Positions 33,906 to 41,741 of a DNA stretch of 64,000 nucleotides are shown piece by piece; the stretch's first letter is position 1, and each line of letters begins with the position of its first letter. The notes below the pieces were generated by a model. That model was not told the origin of the DNA. It was given only the letters and a program-made list of their open reading frames with translations, and did not search any database. The stretch is from CAZGMN01 sp964645765 (lineage in GTDB: Bacteria; Acidobacteriota; Aminicenantia; Aminicenantales; Aminicenantaceae): assembly GCA_964645765.1 (NCBI GenBank), contig CAZYBE010000007.1:1-64000 (forward strand), read 5' to 3'. The position numbers and the translations under genes are program-made.

Positions 33906-34446
33906 TTTATTGGACAGACGGGAAAAGAGAATAACAATCCTTCTCTGCTCGCTGCTTGGAGTGGCCCTTATCTTCTTCTTGCTCGGCTCCCTGCCGCAGA
34001 TAAGGCATTATTCCAAGCTGGCCTCTTCCCTCCGCTCCAAAGAGAAGAGTTACCAGACTGCCGGCCAGAAGACTTCGGAAAGAAGAGAGGAATGGCTGAG
34101 GTGGCAACAGGCTCAAAAAGACCTGGAGGATTTAAGAAAAAAATATTTTTATGATAAGGACGTTCAGCCCAAGCTCCGGCTTGACCTGGAGCGAATCTTC
34201 AGTGAGGCTGGCGTTCGTGTTTCCTCGATAGAATTTACCTATTTTGAACTGAAGAAGGAAAAAACAAACAGAATCAACATCACCTTCAACCTGAGAAGCT
34301 CTTATCCATCCTTGAAAAAGTTCATCCATTTGGTCGAGAAATTTCCAAAATTTCTGGTTATAGAAAAAATCGATTTCCTGAGCAGCGAGAGTAGCCAGGA
34401 AGTCTTGGAGTTAAGGGTTATTTTGGCAGGCTATTATGAGAGCTAA
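33889..34446 (+). CDS. PilO-like inner-membrane protein
   Basis: The 185-aa protein has a helix at about 17-40, a coiled-coil stalk (about 45-90) and a periplasmic domain with FNLRSSYPSLKKFIHLVEKFPKFLVIEKIDFL, the arrangement of PilO/GspM. It would dimerise with the PilN-like protein in the alignment complex. It overlaps the PilN-like gene by 17 bases and the next gene by 11. Confidence 0.75.
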   Translation: MKEVFDLLDRREKRITILLCSLLGVALIFFLLGSLPQIRHYSKLASSLRSKEKSYQTAGQKTSERREEWLRWQQAQKDLEDLRKKYFYDKDVQPKLRLDLERIFSEAGVRVSSIEFTYFELKKEKTNRINITFNLRSSYPSLKKFIHLVEKFPKFLVIEKIDFLSSESSQEVLELRVILAGYYES

Positions 34447-34918
34447 AACTCCGCTCGTTTGTCTTGCGCTCTTTCTTTTCGCCGCTTCTCTTTTGTGCGG
34501 GCAGGAAGAGACATCCAAGAAAAAAGATGTTGGGGAAGGAGAAGGGAAGAGCCTTATCCGGAAAGAGTTATTGTTGAAAGAGAAAAAAGGGCTTCCACTA
34601 CCGCGACGAAACATCTTCTCCCCCCGAAGAACAGGATTGAGTCCGTCGGAGCCAAAAGGACCGGCCCTTCAAAAGAATCCAGGTACCGTTGAGCCGGAGC
34701 CTTCCCGCGCTTCTTTAAACCTGAGCTACATCGGATACATCGTTTCCGGGGAGAAGATCATTGCCCTGATTGTTCTTGAAGGGGATATTCTCTACGTGGA
34801 GAAGGGAGACATGATTCAAGAGGGAATCAGAATTGGAGAGATTACGGCCTCGGAAATAGAAGTCATCGGCCCAGGCTCTGAAAAAAAGAAATTTATGATA
34901 CAAGGAGACTCGGAATGA
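34436..34918 (+). CDS. PilP/GspC-like periplasmic protein
   Basis: The 160-aa protein has signal peptide 1-21 (LVCLALFLFAASLLCG), a charged linker with the PRRNIFSPRR box seen before the HR domain in GspC/PilP, and then a small beta domain (LSYIGYIVSGEKIIALIVLE, VEKGDMIQEGIRIGEITASE). It should link the PilN/PilO ring to the secretin encoded next, with which it overlaps by four bases. Confidence 0.72.
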   Translation: MRAKTPLVCLALFLFAASLLCGQEETSKKKDVGEGEGKSLIRKELLLKEKKGLPLPRRNIFSPRRTGLSPSEPKGPALQKNPGTVEPEPSRASLNLSYIGYIVSGEKIIALIVLEGDILYVEKGDMIQEGIRIGEITASEIEVIGPGSEKKKFMIQGDSE

Positions 34919-37065
34919 AAAAAGCAGTCCTTTTGGCGATAATCGCTTTGATCGGCTGGGGATGCGCCACATTCAGCGCAAGTTATAAATTGGGGACCAA
35001 GGCTGCACTCAATAAAGATTGGGATAAGGCCATTCGCTATTATGAAAGGGCTGTCCGGGATAACCCCGACAATCCTATTTACACGACATCTCTGCTAAGG
35101 GCCAAAGTTGCTGCCTCTTATTTTCACCTCAATAAAGCCCGGGAGCTCGCCTCTCGCCAGAAGATTGAGGAGGCGCGGGCTGAGTATGAAAAAACTCTCT
35201 CCTACGGCGTTTTGAACAAGTCTGTGGCCGATGAGGCGGAGGCTCTGGGCAAGGAGAAAGCCAAGGAAGAGATAGTGAAGGAAGTCAGGATCGAGCCTCC
35301 GGTCAAGCTTAAAGTCGACAAACAAAAGATCGAGCTGAGGTTCCCTGTCCAGGCTCCTCTCAAATCGATTTTTGAAGCCTTGGGAAAGCAAGCTCGAATA
35401 AATGTTCTCTTTGATGATCAATTCAGGGATATTCCCAATTTTACCTTCAACCTCGCTGATGTGACTTTCGAGGAGGCTCTCAGTCACCTCTGCCTTTCTT
35501 CCAGGAATTTTTATGCTATTATCGATGAGAAGACGGTCATGATTGCTCCTGACAATCCTCAGAAGAGAGTTCAGTATGAGCTGAATGTCATCAAGACCTT
35601 CTATCTCTCCAACGTCAACGCTGATGAGGTTCGTGTCAGCCTGCAGCAGATGCTCCGCAGCCAGTACAGGCAGCCCCAGGTCACTGTTGATAAGAATTTA
35701 AACTCGGTCACTATCAGAGATATTCCGGCTGTAGTCGAGCTGGCCGAGAAGATTCTCCGCTCCTGGGACAAGGCCAGAGGCGAGGTCTACATCGACCTGG
35801 AAATAATGGAAATCTCAAGAATTAGGGTGAGACAGATCGGTGTGGACCTGGCGCTGGCGACCCAGGCGGTTGGGTTGAAATACATCGGGCCGACGGCTCC
35901 CAGTGATAGCTGGTTCAACCTGAAGGGTATTGATTTTTCCAAAAAGGAATATTTTCAGATCACGCTTCCCACGGCTTATCTGCAGTTTCTGGAATCTGAT
36001 TCAGACACCAGGATCATCGCCCAGCCCCGGCTTCGAGGAATTGAGGGTGAGGATATAACCTATCTGGTCGGAGATAAGGTCCCTGTTCCCAGAACGACTT
36101 TCTACCCTATCGCCGCCGGAGGCCAGGGCTCGCAACCGATGGTGAGCTACGATTACCAGGATGTGGGCATCGATGTCAAGATCAAGCCCAGGATACATTC
36201 TGAGAAGGAAGTGACTCTGGAGCTGGAGATAAAAATAAAGTCTTTGTCAGGAACAGGCGTAGCCGACATTCCCATCATCTCCACCAGAGAAGTGAAGAAC
36301 ATCATCAGGCTCAAGGACGGCGAGACAAACCTTCTGGCCGGGCTGTTAAGGGATGAAGAGAGGAAAACAAAGACCGGGATAGCCGCCCTGAAGGACATTC
36401 CTATCCTGGGAGGGCTTTTCTCGAGCACAGACCAGACCATCCAGCAGACAGATGTCATCCTGACCATTACTCCCCATATCGTCCGCTCGATTTCTCTCGG
36501 CGAGCAAGACCTGAAGCCCATCTGGGTTGGACCTGAGGGAGTGTCAACCGGTGAGAGGGTGAGCGAAGCCGTTTCCGAAGAGGCGTCTGCGGAGAGAAGG
36601 GCAAGGCAGAGGGCAGAGCAGGAAGAGACAGCGAGGAGAGAGGAAAGAGGCCAGAACCGCATTGCCCTCACTCCTTCCAATATTCCGGTTGCCCAGAACC
36701 AAGAATTCAGGGTCAATATCAACCTGGCCACCCAGGAGGAGATTTCGTCTCTTTCTCTGAGCATAAGCTTTGATTCAAGGCTGGCAAAGTTAAAGGAAGT
36801 TGCAAAAGGCGGCCTGCTCGCTCAGCTCGGGGAAGAGGCGCCTTTCTTGAAGAGCATTGATAATTCTTCCGGCTCCTGCACCATCGGCTTTACCAGCCCT
36901 GCCACAGGCAAAGGGATTAGAGGCGTTGGAGTTTTAGCCACCCTCATCTTTCAAGCCCAGGAAAAAGGTGAGGGCCTGGTCTCAGTCACGGACTCTACGG
37001 CCAGCAGTCCATCAGGAAAACCTCTGGCCTTCGAATCCACCCCCTCTCGGCTCAACGTGAGATAA
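34915..37065 (+). CDS. secretin (PilQ/GspD type) with C-terminal cohesin-like domain
   Basis: The 716-aa outer-membrane channel has an N-terminal lipoprotein-like signal with Cys17 (WGCATFS), a TPR-like region (about 20-110) and N0/STN domain (about 140-205). An N1-type domain (DEVRVSLQQML) and the secretin domain (about 285-530, with VPVPRTTFYP and NLLAGLLRDEERK) follow. A charged linker leads to residues 584-716, which form a cohesin-like beta sandwich (IPVAQNQEFRVNINL, ISLSISFDSR-like strands, TGFTSPA-like turn). The extra domain is absent from classical secretins and would lie beyond or around the pore. Confidence 0.88.
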   Translation: MKKAVLLAIIALIGWGCATFSASYKLGTKAALNKDWDKAIRYYERAVRDNPDNPIYTTSLLRAKVAASYFHLNKARELASRQKIEEARAEYEKTLSYGVLNKSVADEAEALGKEKAKEEIVKEVRIEPPVKLKVDKQKIELRFPVQAPLKSIFEALGKQARINVLFDDQFRDIPNFTFNLADVTFEEALSHLCLSSRNFYAIIDEKTVMIAPDNPQKRVQYELNVIKTFYLSNVNADEVRVSLQQMLRSQYRQPQVTVDKNLNSVTIRDIPAVVELAEKILRSWDKARGEVYIDLEIMEISRIRVRQIGVDLALATQAVGLKYIGPTAPSDSWFNLKGIDFSKKEYFQITLPTAYLQFLESDSDTRIIAQPRLRGIEGEDITYLVGDKVPVPRTTFYPIAAGGQGSQPMVSYDYQDVGIDVKIKPRIHSEKEVTLELEIKIKSLSGTGVADIPIISTREVKNIIRLKDGETNLLAGLLRDEERKTKTGIAALKDIPILGGLFSSTDQTIQQTDVILTITPHIVRSISLGEQDLKPIWVGPEGVSTGERVSEAVSEEASAERRARQRAEQEETARREERGQNRIALTPSNIPVAQNQEFRVNINLATQEEISSLSLSISFDSRLAKLKEVAKGGLLAQLGEEAPFLKSIDNSSGSCTIGFTSPATGKGIRGVGVLATLIFQAQEKGEGLVSVTDSTASSPSGKPLAFESTPSRLNVR

Positions 37066-37066
37066 A

Positions 37067-37095
37067 TTGACTTCACCCTGGCGTTCGACTAAAAT
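37067..37095 (+). promoter_or_regulatory. tRNA promoter
   Basis: TTGACT (37067-37072), 17 bases and TAAAAT (37090-37095) end ten bases before the first tRNA base and begin one base after the secretin stop codon. Confidence 0.6.
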
Positions 37096-37105
37096 CTAAC
37101 CCGCT

Positions 37106-37179
37106 GGCGGTGTAGCTCAGTTGGTCAGAGCATGCGGCTCATATCCGCAGAGTCGGGGGTTCAAATCCCTCCACCGCCA
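37106..37179 (+). tRNA. tRNA-Met (CAT), elongator type
   Basis: The 74-base cloverleaf has acceptor GGCGGTG/CACCGCC, D stem GCTC/GAGC, anticodon stem TGCGG/CCGCA around loop CTCATAT (anticodon CAT), and T stem GGGGG/CCCTC with TTCAAAT loop. The discriminator is A and CCA is not encoded. The first acceptor pair is G-C, so it is not the initiator. Positions 4 and 5 are G, not the C4/C5 that TilS recognises in E. coli tRNA-Ile2, and the body resembles Bacillus elongator tRNA-Met. Ile2 cannot be fully excluded, since tilS is the next gene. Confidence 0.9.
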
Positions 37180-37268
37180 CTCCAAAGCTGCCATTGCCAA
37201 CCAAAGAAAATTCCGTGTTGGGATGATGCGAATTCTTCCTCCAAAAAAATCTAAGAAGAGCCGCTGAG

Positions 37269-38633
37269 ATGATTTTAGAGAAAGTCAGACAAACGATTGA
37301 AGATTACAAGCTCCTCCGAAAAAAAGATAAGATTCTCATTGCCTGTTCAGGCGGGCCGGATTCCACAGGCTTGCTCCACCTGCTCCTTGAGCTTCGTCAG
37401 GAATGGTCTTTTGAGCTTTTCTTAGCCCTTTTTAACCACAGGCTTCGCCCCTCTTCAGAAGAGGATGAGAAGTTTGTTAAGAGCATGGCTGGCTACCTAT
37501 CCCTTCCCATTTTTACTGGAAGCAAGGATGTTCGCTCCTATGCCTGCCAGAAGCGAATGAACATCGAAGAAGCAGGGAGAGAACTCCGCTATGATTTCCT
37601 GAAAAGAACCGCGCTTGAAGTTGGCGCAGACAAGATTGCCACCGGCCACACCATGACCGACCAGGCCGAGACTTTTCTGATGAGACTTTTAAGGGGAAGC
37701 GGCCTGAGAGGGCTGGCAGGAATCTTTCCTGCAGTCGAAGGAAAAATTGTCAGGCCCCTCATCCAGGTCGAGCGCGAAGAAGTCAGGGTTTATCTCGAAG
37801 AGAAGGGAATAGAGTTCCGAGTTGACGAGACCAACCTTGACCGCCGCTTCCTCCGGAATAGAATCAGGCTGGACCTTATTCCTTATGTTAAAGAACATTT
37901 TGAGCCCAGAATCATTCTTCATCTCGGCCGACTGGCTTCCATTGTTCGCGAAGATGATAGGCTTCTTGAAACTGTAGCCCGAGAGAAAAGCCGCCAGGGA
38001 ATCTTAAAAATGGATGACCGTCTCTCGCTGGATTATAATTTTCTCTCCTCCCTTCTCCCCGGCTTAGCGAGGCGGGTGGTAAGGGAGTTCATCCTGCAGC
38101 TGAGAGGCGACCTGAGAGGGGTCTCCTTTAGAGATGTTGATTCTATTTTAAATATCAGGGAGGGGAAGGAATACCCTTTGAGAAAAGGCATGATCTTGCG
38201 GCGAGAACATGGTCGGCTATTCTTGAAAGAGAAGGCTCCGGCAAGGGTTCGCTATGAATACACCTGGAATGCGCAAGAGCCTCTTGAGATAAAAGAGACT
38301 GACTTGAAATTCATCGGAAAAAAAATCAAGAGAGGTGATTTTCTCCCTGATTTCGACGACCAGAGAAGAGTTTTCCTCGATTTGGGAAAGCTTAATTTTC
38401 CTCTATGGGTTCGAAATCGCCGAGAAGGAGACCGGTATCAGCCAATAGGAGCTCCCGGAAGAAAGAAGCTCAGAGAGATAATGAGAGCCAAGCGTCTTCC
38501 TCTGCGTCAGCGAGAAAAGCAGCCGGTCTTTCTTTCAGGACGTGAGATAGTCTGGGTTCTGGGCTTCCCGGTCTCCGAGCGCTTTAAAGTCAATGAAGGA
38601 ACAGGCGAGATTTTTGTGATAGAAAGGCTCTAA
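37269..38633 (+). CDS. tilS: tRNA(Ile)-lysidine synthetase
   Basis: The 454-aa PP-loop ATPase converts C34 of tRNA-Ile2 (CAU) to lysidine, changing both decoding and charging identity. The PP-loop IACSGGPDSTG is at about residues 24-34, and the HNRLR-like, GADKIATGHTMTDQAETFLMR and RNRIR elements of the N-terminal domain follow. The C-terminal TilS domain contains WVRNRREGDRYQPIGAPGRKKL. It is the full-length two-domain form. It lies 90 bases after a tRNA with a CAT anticodon. Confidence 0.93.
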   Translation: MILEKVRQTIEDYKLLRKKDKILIACSGGPDSTGLLHLLLELRQEWSFELFLALFNHRLRPSSEEDEKFVKSMAGYLSLPIFTGSKDVRSYACQKRMNIEEAGRELRYDFLKRTALEVGADKIATGHTMTDQAETFLMRLLRGSGLRGLAGIFPAVEGKIVRPLIQVEREEVRVYLEEKGIEFRVDETNLDRRFLRNRIRLDLIPYVKEHFEPRIILHLGRLASIVREDDRLLETVAREKSRQGILKMDDRLSLDYNFLSSLLPGLARRVVREFILQLRGDLRGVSFRDVDSILNIREGKEYPLRKGMILRREHGRLFLKEKAPARVRYEYTWNAQEPLEIKETDLKFIGKKIKRGDFLPDFDDQRRVFLDLGKLNFPLWVRNRREGDRYQPIGAPGRKKLREIMRAKRLPLRQREKQPVFLSGREIVWVLGFPVSERFKVNEGTGEIFVIERL

Positions 38634-38723
38634 ATGTTATTAACCCTTTAAGGTGAGAAAAATCCCCCTTAAAAGACTGCAAGAGGGAGAAAAAACCACC
38701 TGGGAATTCATCCTTTGCGGCTA

Positions 38724-38752
38724 TTGACGGGAGCAGAGCAAACGATTATTAA
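38724..38752 (+). promoter_or_regulatory. promoter of the prepilin operon
   Basis: TTGACG (38724-38729), 17 bases and TATTAA (38747-38752). The leader to the GTG start at 38901 is about 140 bases and AT-rich. Confidence 0.5.
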
Positions 38753-38900
38753 TTAATTGCTTATTATATATTATTAAGAGGGACAAATTTAGGCATAAAC
38801 TGTCTAAAATATTTAAAAATGAAAAAATCCTTGAGATTAAAAAGAGGATTTCCAAGGTTTGGAAAGGAAGGGGCCCAGATTTTTTTAGGCGAGGAGTAAG

Positions 38901-39449
38901 GTGAGTAAAAAAATAATCGCTTCTTCTTCAAACAATCAAAAGGCCAGATTTTCATCGGCTGAAAAAGGCTTGACCCTGGTCGAGATTGTGGTCGTTATGG
39001 CCATCATGGGCGTTTTGGCCATGGTCTTATACTCCAACTTCAGAAGCACCACGGTGTTAAGAGAGCTGGAGGGCTCGGCAAGGGACATTCAGACAACTTT
39101 GCAGAGAGCCAGATTCCAGGCTGTCAGAATGCGTATGAATCACCGAGTGACCTTCGTCGAGCAAAATAACACCTGGTATTTCAATATAGAGAGAGAAGAT
39201 AGCCCGGGTGGCTGGAACGCTATACCAGGTTCCATAAAAAAAGCCATACCCACGAAATTCAACGTGACCGTGAACTTTCCCAATCAGACGGTCATGTTCT
39301 CGCCCCTCGGCTTCATCTCGAACTTTAATTCCTCTCAAAACGGCATCAGTCTTCAGTCTGCTGAGCTGCTGCGCAATAAACAGCCTGACCTGAGAGTGAT
39401 CAATATTTATGCCGGAGGGGCTATTAAATACGCCAAAACAGCCAGTTAG
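38901..39449 (+). CDS. FimT/GspH-like minor prepilin
   Basis: The protein is 182 aa from GTG 38901 with GAGGAG upstream. The type III signal is GLTLVEIVVVMAIMGVLAM: cleavage by prepilin peptidase after the Gly, with Glu5 of the mature protein. The leader of about 30 residues is long. The rest (RARFQAVRMRMNHRV, VMFSPLGFISN) fits the GspH/FimT branch of minor pilins that prime fibre assembly. It is first of four prepilin genes feeding the machine encoded at 29578-37065. Confidence 0.85.
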   Translation: MSKKIIASSSNNQKARFSSAEKGLTLVEIVVVMAIMGVLAMVLYSNFRSTTVLRELEGSARDIQTTLQRARFQAVRMRMNHRVTFVEQNNTWYFNIEREDSPGGWNAIPGSIKKAIPTKFNVTVNFPNQTVMFSPLGFISNFNSSQNGISLQSAELLRNKQPDLRVINIYAGGAIKYAKTAS

Positions 39450-39460
39450 GGAGTGAGGAG

Positions 39461-39952
39461 ATGAGTCAAAGAATAAAATTTGGATTTTTGCGGTTTCAAA
39501 ATAATAAGAGGTCTTTGAAAAAGACTAAATCCAAAGGCACAGAAGAGAAGGGCTTTTCCTTGATAGAGGTTCTAATCGGAATTGCTCTTATCGGAATTGG
39601 CTTGTTAAGCCTGGCCCAGATGTTCTATTTGGGGGTGATGAACAATACCAAGTCTGATAGGTTGACTCAGGCTACTTTTTTGGCCCAGCAGCAGATTGAT
39701 TTTCTGCGCGGCCTCAACGCACAAGAGCTGAATGACCTGGCCGCCAACAGGATTGACGAAAATATAGATGTCAACGGCGATGGAGTCATCGATGCCAGAA
39801 GAATAACCCAGATTGTGCCTGCTGGATTTAGCTACAATGTGACTGTTCTTGTTTTCTCAAGAGAGCGGAAAGATGATGACATCAATAACCTCGCTGCTGA
39901 CCCAGTCAGATACCGTGTCCGAGCAGCCATCAATACAATTATCAGCAGGTGA
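39461..39952 (+). CDS. PilV/GspI-like minor prepilin
   Basis: The 163-aa protein has a prepilin signal (KGFSLIEVLIGIALIGIGLL) after an unusually long basic leader of about 30 residues. The globular part has ATFLAQQQIDFLRGLNAQEL, like PilV, and a Ca-binding-like DVNGDGVID segment. It lies 11 bases after the FimT-like gene and nearly touches the PilW-like gene. Confidence 0.85.
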   Translation: MSQRIKFGFLRFQNNKRSLKKTKSKGTEEKGFSLIEVLIGIALIGIGLLSLAQMFYLGVMNNTKSDRLTQATFLAQQQIDFLRGLNAQELNDLAANRIDENIDVNGDGVIDARRITQIVPAGFSYNVTVLVFSRERKDDDINNLAADPVRYRVRAAINTIISR

Positions 39953-39957
39953 TAAAT

Positions 39958-41121
39958 ATGAACAAGCCTAAAAAACAGAAAAACGGGTTTACTATAGTGG
40001 AACTTTTAGCGGGGAGCGTCATCATGCTGGCCATCATCCTGATGACTCTGACTCTTTATTCAAGGAGCAACAAGTTATCGGTTGACCAGCAGCAGCTTTC
40101 CGATGTTCAGCATGAGATTCGTTTTGCCATGTATTATATTTCTAGGGATATCAAGAACGCGGGAGCCGGCTTGCCCGACCAGTTTGCCGGGTATTTTCTT
40201 CAGGGAGTCAACAATGACGAGAATCAGATAAGCGGCGATCCCGATAAGCCTGGCTATCAGTTTCAACCCGACAAGTTGACGATACTCGGGAACTCAGACC
40301 CATTAAGGCTTCTCATCCAGAGCTACAATCCAGGCTCAGGGCTTGTTCAACTGGAGGCAGCCCAATTGAGCCTCTATCCTTATAACGCCCACTCCTACCC
40401 GACTGACGCTCTTGGCTATATCAACAGACTCATCCTCATTCTTCCCAACCCGGAGTTGAACACCCTAAACGGGGAGCTGGGCCAAATCACGAACGTCGAT
40501 TTCGGCACAAACCAGGTCTCATTCAATCGAATCGATGTGCCTCTGCCCAATAACTTGCAGCCAGGCGGAAATTCAGACGCCTACAATAAGGGCACTGTGA
40601 ATTTTATCGAGCTCAGAACATACTGGCTGGATATCAACGGCAGTACCACCGGTCTTGTTGCCGGACAGGATGGCTATCTTGGAGTGCCCGGTGTTTTCTA
40701 TCTCTCCCAGTATAATACCCTGACCAACGGCTTTGAGCACATGGCTCTGGCTCAGGGGGTTGAGGATTTCCAGGTTCAGTACCTTGGCGACCTCGACCAT
40801 GACGGGAATCTGGACGACAATAACACCGATGGAGTCATCAATAATCAAGACTACCAGAACTGGGATGAGACCAACTGGACAAATAACCCTGGAGTGGTCT
40901 CTGGAATTCGCAGCTTAAGATTCTGGGTTCTGGGAAAAACAGAGAGAGCCTTTACCAGCATTTCAGGGCTCACTCCGGACCAGATGAGGAATGTCTTCGG
41001 CAAGCCGAGCTTGGCTGATTCCCCTGCCGGGTCTCAAGCAGACAAGCACCGAAGGTTTCTGCTGGAGTCAACAGTCAACATAAGGAATATGTCTTTGAGC
41101 CTCTACAATCTGGGAAGATAA
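39958..41121 (+). CDS. PilW/GspJ-like minor prepilin
   Basis: The protein is 387 aa from ATG 39958 behind AGGTGAT; a GTG nine bases upstream overlaps the previous gene. The prepilin signal is NGFTIVELLAGSVIMLAIIL. The long globular domain includes HEIRFAMYYISRDIKNAGAG, typical of PilW, and an acidic repeat DLDHDGNLDDNNTDGV that may bind calcium. It is probably part of the tip complex together with the PilX and PilY1-like proteins. Confidence 0.85.
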   Translation: MNKPKKQKNGFTIVELLAGSVIMLAIILMTLTLYSRSNKLSVDQQQLSDVQHEIRFAMYYISRDIKNAGAGLPDQFAGYFLQGVNNDENQISGDPDKPGYQFQPDKLTILGNSDPLRLLIQSYNPGSGLVQLEAAQLSLYPYNAHSYPTDALGYINRLILILPNPELNTLNGELGQITNVDFGTNQVSFNRIDVPLPNNLQPGGNSDAYNKGTVNFIELRTYWLDINGSTTGLVAGQDGYLGVPGVFYLSQYNTLTNGFEHMALAQGVEDFQVQYLGDLDHDGNLDDNNTDGVINNQDYQNWDETNWTNNPGVVSGIRSLRFWVLGKTERAFTSISGLTPDQMRNVFGKPSLADSPAGSQADKHRRFLLESTVNIRNMSLSLYNLGR

Positions 41122-41131
41122 GGAGTTGGCG

Positions 41132-41719
41132 ATGAGAAAAAAGATGGGATTCGATGGAAAAAAGGAGAAGGGGTCGGCTCTGGTCGTTGTGCTCCTTGTT
41201 CTTGCCTTTTTACAGATTGTCGGAATTGTGCTTTTAACGGTGACGAGCAGTGGACCGAAAGTCGCTGAGAACGTGCGGGCACAGCAGCAGGCATCCAATG
41301 CGGCTGAGGCAGGTTTTGATGCTGTCTGGGCAAGCATTGAGGAGCTTTTTGCCCTGGGCACATGGGTCAACTTTGACGGACATTATTTCGTTGAGCCGAC
41401 AGGCATCGACAATCCTCAGTCGAGCAATTACTTCAGAAAGTTAACCGATGCAGAAATTTTGAGCCTGATCGACCCTGACGGAGACAAGAATCCTAATTTA
41501 AACAATGTCTATTGCTTTCGCCAGTCTTTCATTCAAAAGACTGACGGCTCAGCGGATACCCGATTTTCCTTCACTGCCTTTTTTATCGATGACGAGGCCG
41601 GAGGCGGTGTGTCCGAGCCTGAGGATGCTCTTCTAGTCTGCATCGGGGTTGTCGAGATGGGGAAAAACATCACAACGACAAGGATTGAAGTTGAGGTTGT
41701 CCTTGAATCAGGGACATGA
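41132..41719 (+). CDS. PilX-like minor pilin-associated protein
   Basis: The protein is 195 aa from ATG 41132 with AGGAG; TTG 41126 is in frame but closer to the site. The N terminus is KGSALVVVLLVLAFLQIVGIVLL, a hydrophobic helix lacking Glu5, as in GspK/PilX. NAAEAGFDAVWASIEELF follows, a PilX_N signature. The C terminus ends in a beta strand region whose 3' coding end is duplicated ahead of the second PilY1 gene. Confidence 0.8.
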   Translation: MRKKMGFDGKKEKGSALVVVLLVLAFLQIVGIVLLTVTSSGPKVAENVRAQQQASNAAEAGFDAVWASIEELFALGTWVNFDGHYFVEPTGIDNPQSSNYFRKLTDAEILSLIDPDGDKNPNLNNVYCFRQSFIQKTDGSADTRFSFTAFFIDDEAGGGVSEPEDALLVCIGVVEMGKNITTTRIEVEVVLESGT

Positions 41720-41741
41720 GCTATAGATAAAGAGGTGAAAG

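Noticed and set aside
37106..37179. Calling the tRNA Ile2 (lysidine-modified) because tilS is adjacent
   Set aside because: Acceptor positions 4 and 5 and the overall body match elongator Met; adjacency alone is weak evidence.
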